Part shown: positions 13,506-15,072 of the stretch, one piece after another
How positions within the stretch are numbered: the stretch's first letter is position 1
Layout of the letters: each line of letters starts with the position of its first letter
Assembly (NCBI GenBank): GCA_035513275.1
Contig: DATKCJ010000267.1
Coordinates: 1 to 15,072 of the forward strand
DNA length: 15,072 bases
Source: DATKCJ01 sp035513275
GTDB taxonomy: Bacteria > Verrucomicrobiota > Verrucomicrobiia > Opitutales > Opitutaceae
Reading direction: 5' to 3'
Notes under the pieces: model-generated
What the model saw: the letters and a program-made list of their open reading frames with translations, nothing else
Told to the model about the DNA's origin: nothing
Databases searched by the model: none
Made by a program: the position numbers and the translations under genes

Positions 13506-14330
13506 ATGACTCCCGCCTCCATCGATAAACTCTGCATCCACACGATCACCACCAAGCCGTGGAACATCGAGACGGCAGCCGCGAAGTTCGCCGCCTCCGG
13601 CGTGAAAGGCATCACCGTCTGGCGCGACACGGTTGCGGGTCGTGACATCGCGAAGACCGGACAACTCCTCCGCGATCACGGGCTCTCGATTGTCTCACTC
13701 TGCCGCGGCGGATTTTTCCCCGCCAAGGCTGCGGCGGATCGCGCGAAGGCGCTCGACGACAACCGCGCTGCAATCGCTGAGGCCCATGCACTCGGCGCGC
13801 CGATTATCGTCCTCGTCTGCGGCGCGGTGCCCGGGCAGCCGCTCGCCGAATCGCGCAAGCAGATTGTCGACGGTATCGCAGCTCTCCTGCCTGATTGCGC
13901 GGCCGCGGGCGTGAAGCTCGCCATCGAGCCGTTGCACCCGATGTATGCCGACTCGCGCTCCGCCGTGAACACGCTCGGCCAGGCAAACGACATGGTCGAA
14001 CAGCTCAAGTCACCGTGGGTAGGCGTCGCCGCCGATGTCTATCACCTCTGGTGGGATCCCGCGCTTGAACAGGAAATCGCGCGATGCGGCCGGCTCGGCG
14101 CGCTCTTCGCCTACCACGTGTGCGACTGGCGCACGCCCACCGTCGACATGCTCAACGACCGCGGCCTCATGGGCGAAGGCTGCATCCCGCTCCGCCAGAT
14201 CCGCGGCTGGATTGAAGCGGCCGGCTTCAGCGGCTTCAACGAAGTCGAGGTTTTCAGCACTCGTCTCTGGGCGATGGACCAGGACGAGTATCTAGCGCGC
14301 ATCGTCCAGGCCTACCGCGCGCACGTCTGA
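13506..14330 (+). CDS. Sugar phosphate isomerase/epimerase-like TIM-barrel protein
   Basis: This is a predicted cytoplasmic enzyme of the xylose isomerase-like TIM-barrel superfamily (AP endonuclease 2 fold), 274 residues, the usual single-domain length. Likely metal ligands follow the family pattern: E141 in LAIEPLHPMYADSRS, D177 and H180 in AADVYHLWWDP, H204 in YHVCDW and E246 or E248 in FNEVEVFS. The substrate cannot be told from sequence; relatives act on keto-sugars, inositols and hydroxypyruvate. The start at 13506 has CGAGG six bases upstream. It lies between a GH88 hydrolase and a Gfo/Idh/MocA oxidoreductase, a partnership common in sugar and inositol degradation loci, so it probably handles the sugar released upstream. 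Confidence 0.88.
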   Translation: MTPASIDKLCIHTITTKPWNIETAAAKFAASGVKGITVWRDTVAGRDIAKTGQLLRDHGLSIVSLCRGGFFPAKAAADRAKALDDNRAAIAEAHALGAPIIVLVCGAVPGQPLAESRKQIVDGIAALLPDCAAAGVKLAIEPLHPMYADSRSAVNTLGQANDMVEQLKSPWVGVAADVYHLWWDPALEQEIARCGRLGALFAYHVCDWRTPTVDMLNDRGLMGEGCIPLRQIRGWIEAAGFSGFNEVEVFSTRLWAMDQDEYLARIVQAYRAHV

Positions 14331-14636
14331 CGACGCGCGCGAAGCACCAACATCCAACCTCCAGCATCCAACGAATCACCAAGCCCCGATCTTCGAGTCT
14401 TCAGTGATTGAAGCTTCACTGAAGTTTGGATGTTGGAGCTTGGAGCTTTTGCACTCTTCTCCGTGCCTTTGTGCCTTTGTGGTTCAATTCAAGTCTCCGT
14501 GACCTCTGTGCTCCCTCCTCTGCCTCTGTGACAAAATTCTGAACTCCGTCCCTCACACCCTCCACTCCCTCACACTCCGCCGCAACGCGGCGCCCTCCGA
14601 AGCCTCGGCGAAGGAGGGTCACTTCCTCTTCCAAAA
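14331..14636. other. 306-base gene-free interval packed with repeats of three families
   Basis: In order: an imperfect inverted repeat, TCCAACCTCCAGCATCCAA (14353-14371) against TTGGATGTTGGAGCTTGGA (14426-14444), 17 of 19 positions; nested inside it a 9-bp hairpin, CTTCAGTGA (14399-14407) with TCACTGAAG (14416-14424); then unpaired right-arm-like family F segments at 14459-14484, 14496-14510 and about 14519-14531; then the 49-base family B repeat at 14573-14621. Neither hairpin has a T-run, so I do not call a terminator, and I see no promoter. Confidence 0.7.
14573..14621. repeat. 49-base repeat before the oxidoreductase gene (family B, copy 2)
   Basis: This segment is identical over 49 bases to 5606-5654. 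It holds the CGCCGC-AAC-GCGGCG hairpin followed by the CCCTCC...GGAGGG symmetric unit. Its right end lies 15 bases before the ATG at 14637; the araA copy ends 15 bases before the araA ATG. The identical spacing suggests the element may do something at the translation start, or that both upstream regions share a duplication history. Confidence 0.85.
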
Positions 14637-15072
14637 ATGAAAGTTCACAAACTCGGCATCATCATGAACGGCGTCACGGGACGCATGGGCACCAACCAGC
14701 ACCTGATCCGCTCGATCAAGGCGATCATCGACCAAGGCGGCGTGAAGCTTTCCGACGCGGAGACGATCATGCCCGATCCGGTCCTCGTCGGCCGTAGCGA
14801 AGAAAAGCTCAAGGCGCTCGCGGCGCGCGTCGGAGTCTCGCGCGTCTCGACAAACCTCGACGCCGAGCTCGCGAAGCCCGAGAACCAGATCTACTTCGAC
14901 TCGACTCTCACCGGCCAGCGCCCCGCCGGCGTGCGCAAGGCCATCGCCGCGAAGAAGCACATCTATTGCGAGAAACCCACCGCGACCACTTCTGCCGAGG
15001 CGCTCGCGCTCGCGAAGGAAGTCACCGCCGCCGGACTCAAGAACGGCGTCGTGCCGGACAAGCTATGGCTGC
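14637..15072 (+). CDS. Gfo/Idh/MocA-family oxidoreductase, N-terminal part (runs off the window)
   Basis: The first 145 codons of a predicted NAD(P)-dependent sugar or polyol dehydrogenase are present; the frame is open to the window edge. The N-terminal Rossmann strand reads KLGIIMNGVTGRMGTNQHL, in which GVTGRMG replaces the usual GxGxxG. The family signature EKP is at residues 112-114 (IYCEKPTATT), followed by the SAEALALAKEV helix, so the family call is firm although the catalytic domain is outside. About 20 residues between the first strand and the next (IIDQGGVKLSDAETIMPDPV) fit a known subgroup with a long second segment. It follows the TIM-barrel isomerase, a frequent partner, after a repeat-rich 306-base gap. 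No Shine-Dalgarno closer than the GGAGGG of the repeat is visible. Confidence 0.88.
   Translation, partial: MKVHKLGIIMNGVTGRMGTNQHLIRSIKAIIDQGGVKLSDAETIMPDPVLVGRSEEKLKALAARVGVSRVSTNLDAELAKPENQIYFDSTLTGQRPAGVRKAIAAKKHIYCEKPTATTSAEALALAKEVTAAGLKNGVVPDKLWL

Noticed and set aside
1..15072. tRNA, rRNA, riboswitch, integrase or transposase genes
   Set aside because: None could be recognised on either strand.

Overview
The window reads as one accessory carbohydrate-utilisation locus from a GC-rich Gram-negative bacterium. A member of the Verrucomicrobiota, possibly near Opitutaceae, is my best guess. That guess rests on gene content and on the many short inverted-repeat families between genes; no phylogenetic marker is present, so it is an inference. 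All supported genes lie on the + strand. Long open frames on the - strand are GC-rich shadows.

Layout. (1) Positions 1-3840 hold a pentose/hexose-furanose ABC importer of the YtfQRT-YjfF type: the last codons of a probable substrate-binding protein, a double-domain ATPase and two different permeases. (2) Positions 3837-7995 hold araB, araA and araD in the classical order, a complete route from L-arabinose to D-xylulose 5-phosphate. Permease 1, permease 2 and araB are joined by ATGA stop/start overlaps, so uptake and kinase are translationally coupled. (3) Positions 8022-11001 hold lutA, lutB and lutC, the iron-sulfur L-lactate oxidation complex. (4) Positions 11178-11714 encode an XRE-type helix-turn-helix regulator with a C-terminal cupin. 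(5) Positions 11864-15072 hold a GH88-like unsaturated glucuronyl hydrolase, a TIM-barrel sugar isomerase/epimerase and the start of a Gfo/Idh/MocA oxidoreductase that runs off the window.

Taken together the genes suit growth on a pectin-like or hemicellulose-like polymer. Arabinose would come from arabinan side chains, unsaturated uronides from lyase products cleaved by the GH88 enzyme, and lactate from deoxysugar (rhamnose/fucose) catabolism or from outside. This physiological link is inference.

The most unusual content is between the genes. Nearly every junction that is not a tight overlap carries a short inverted-repeat element, and at least six sequence families are visible: (A) GTAG-headed paired REP-like elements at 1710-1790 and 5528-5588; (B) a CCTCC...GGAGG element at 5626-5651 and 14593-14618, with a third copy inside the GH88 reading frame at 12339-12364; (C) a near-perfect 30-bp palindrome over the araA stop; (D) a second GTAG-headed pair over the lutC stop; (E) inverted heptamer arrays of GTAGCGA-like units at 7191-7281 and 8786-8865; (F) CCACAGAGGCAC-type long inverted repeats at four junctions. 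Several overlap stop codons and supply the last residues of proteins. No transposase is present in the window.
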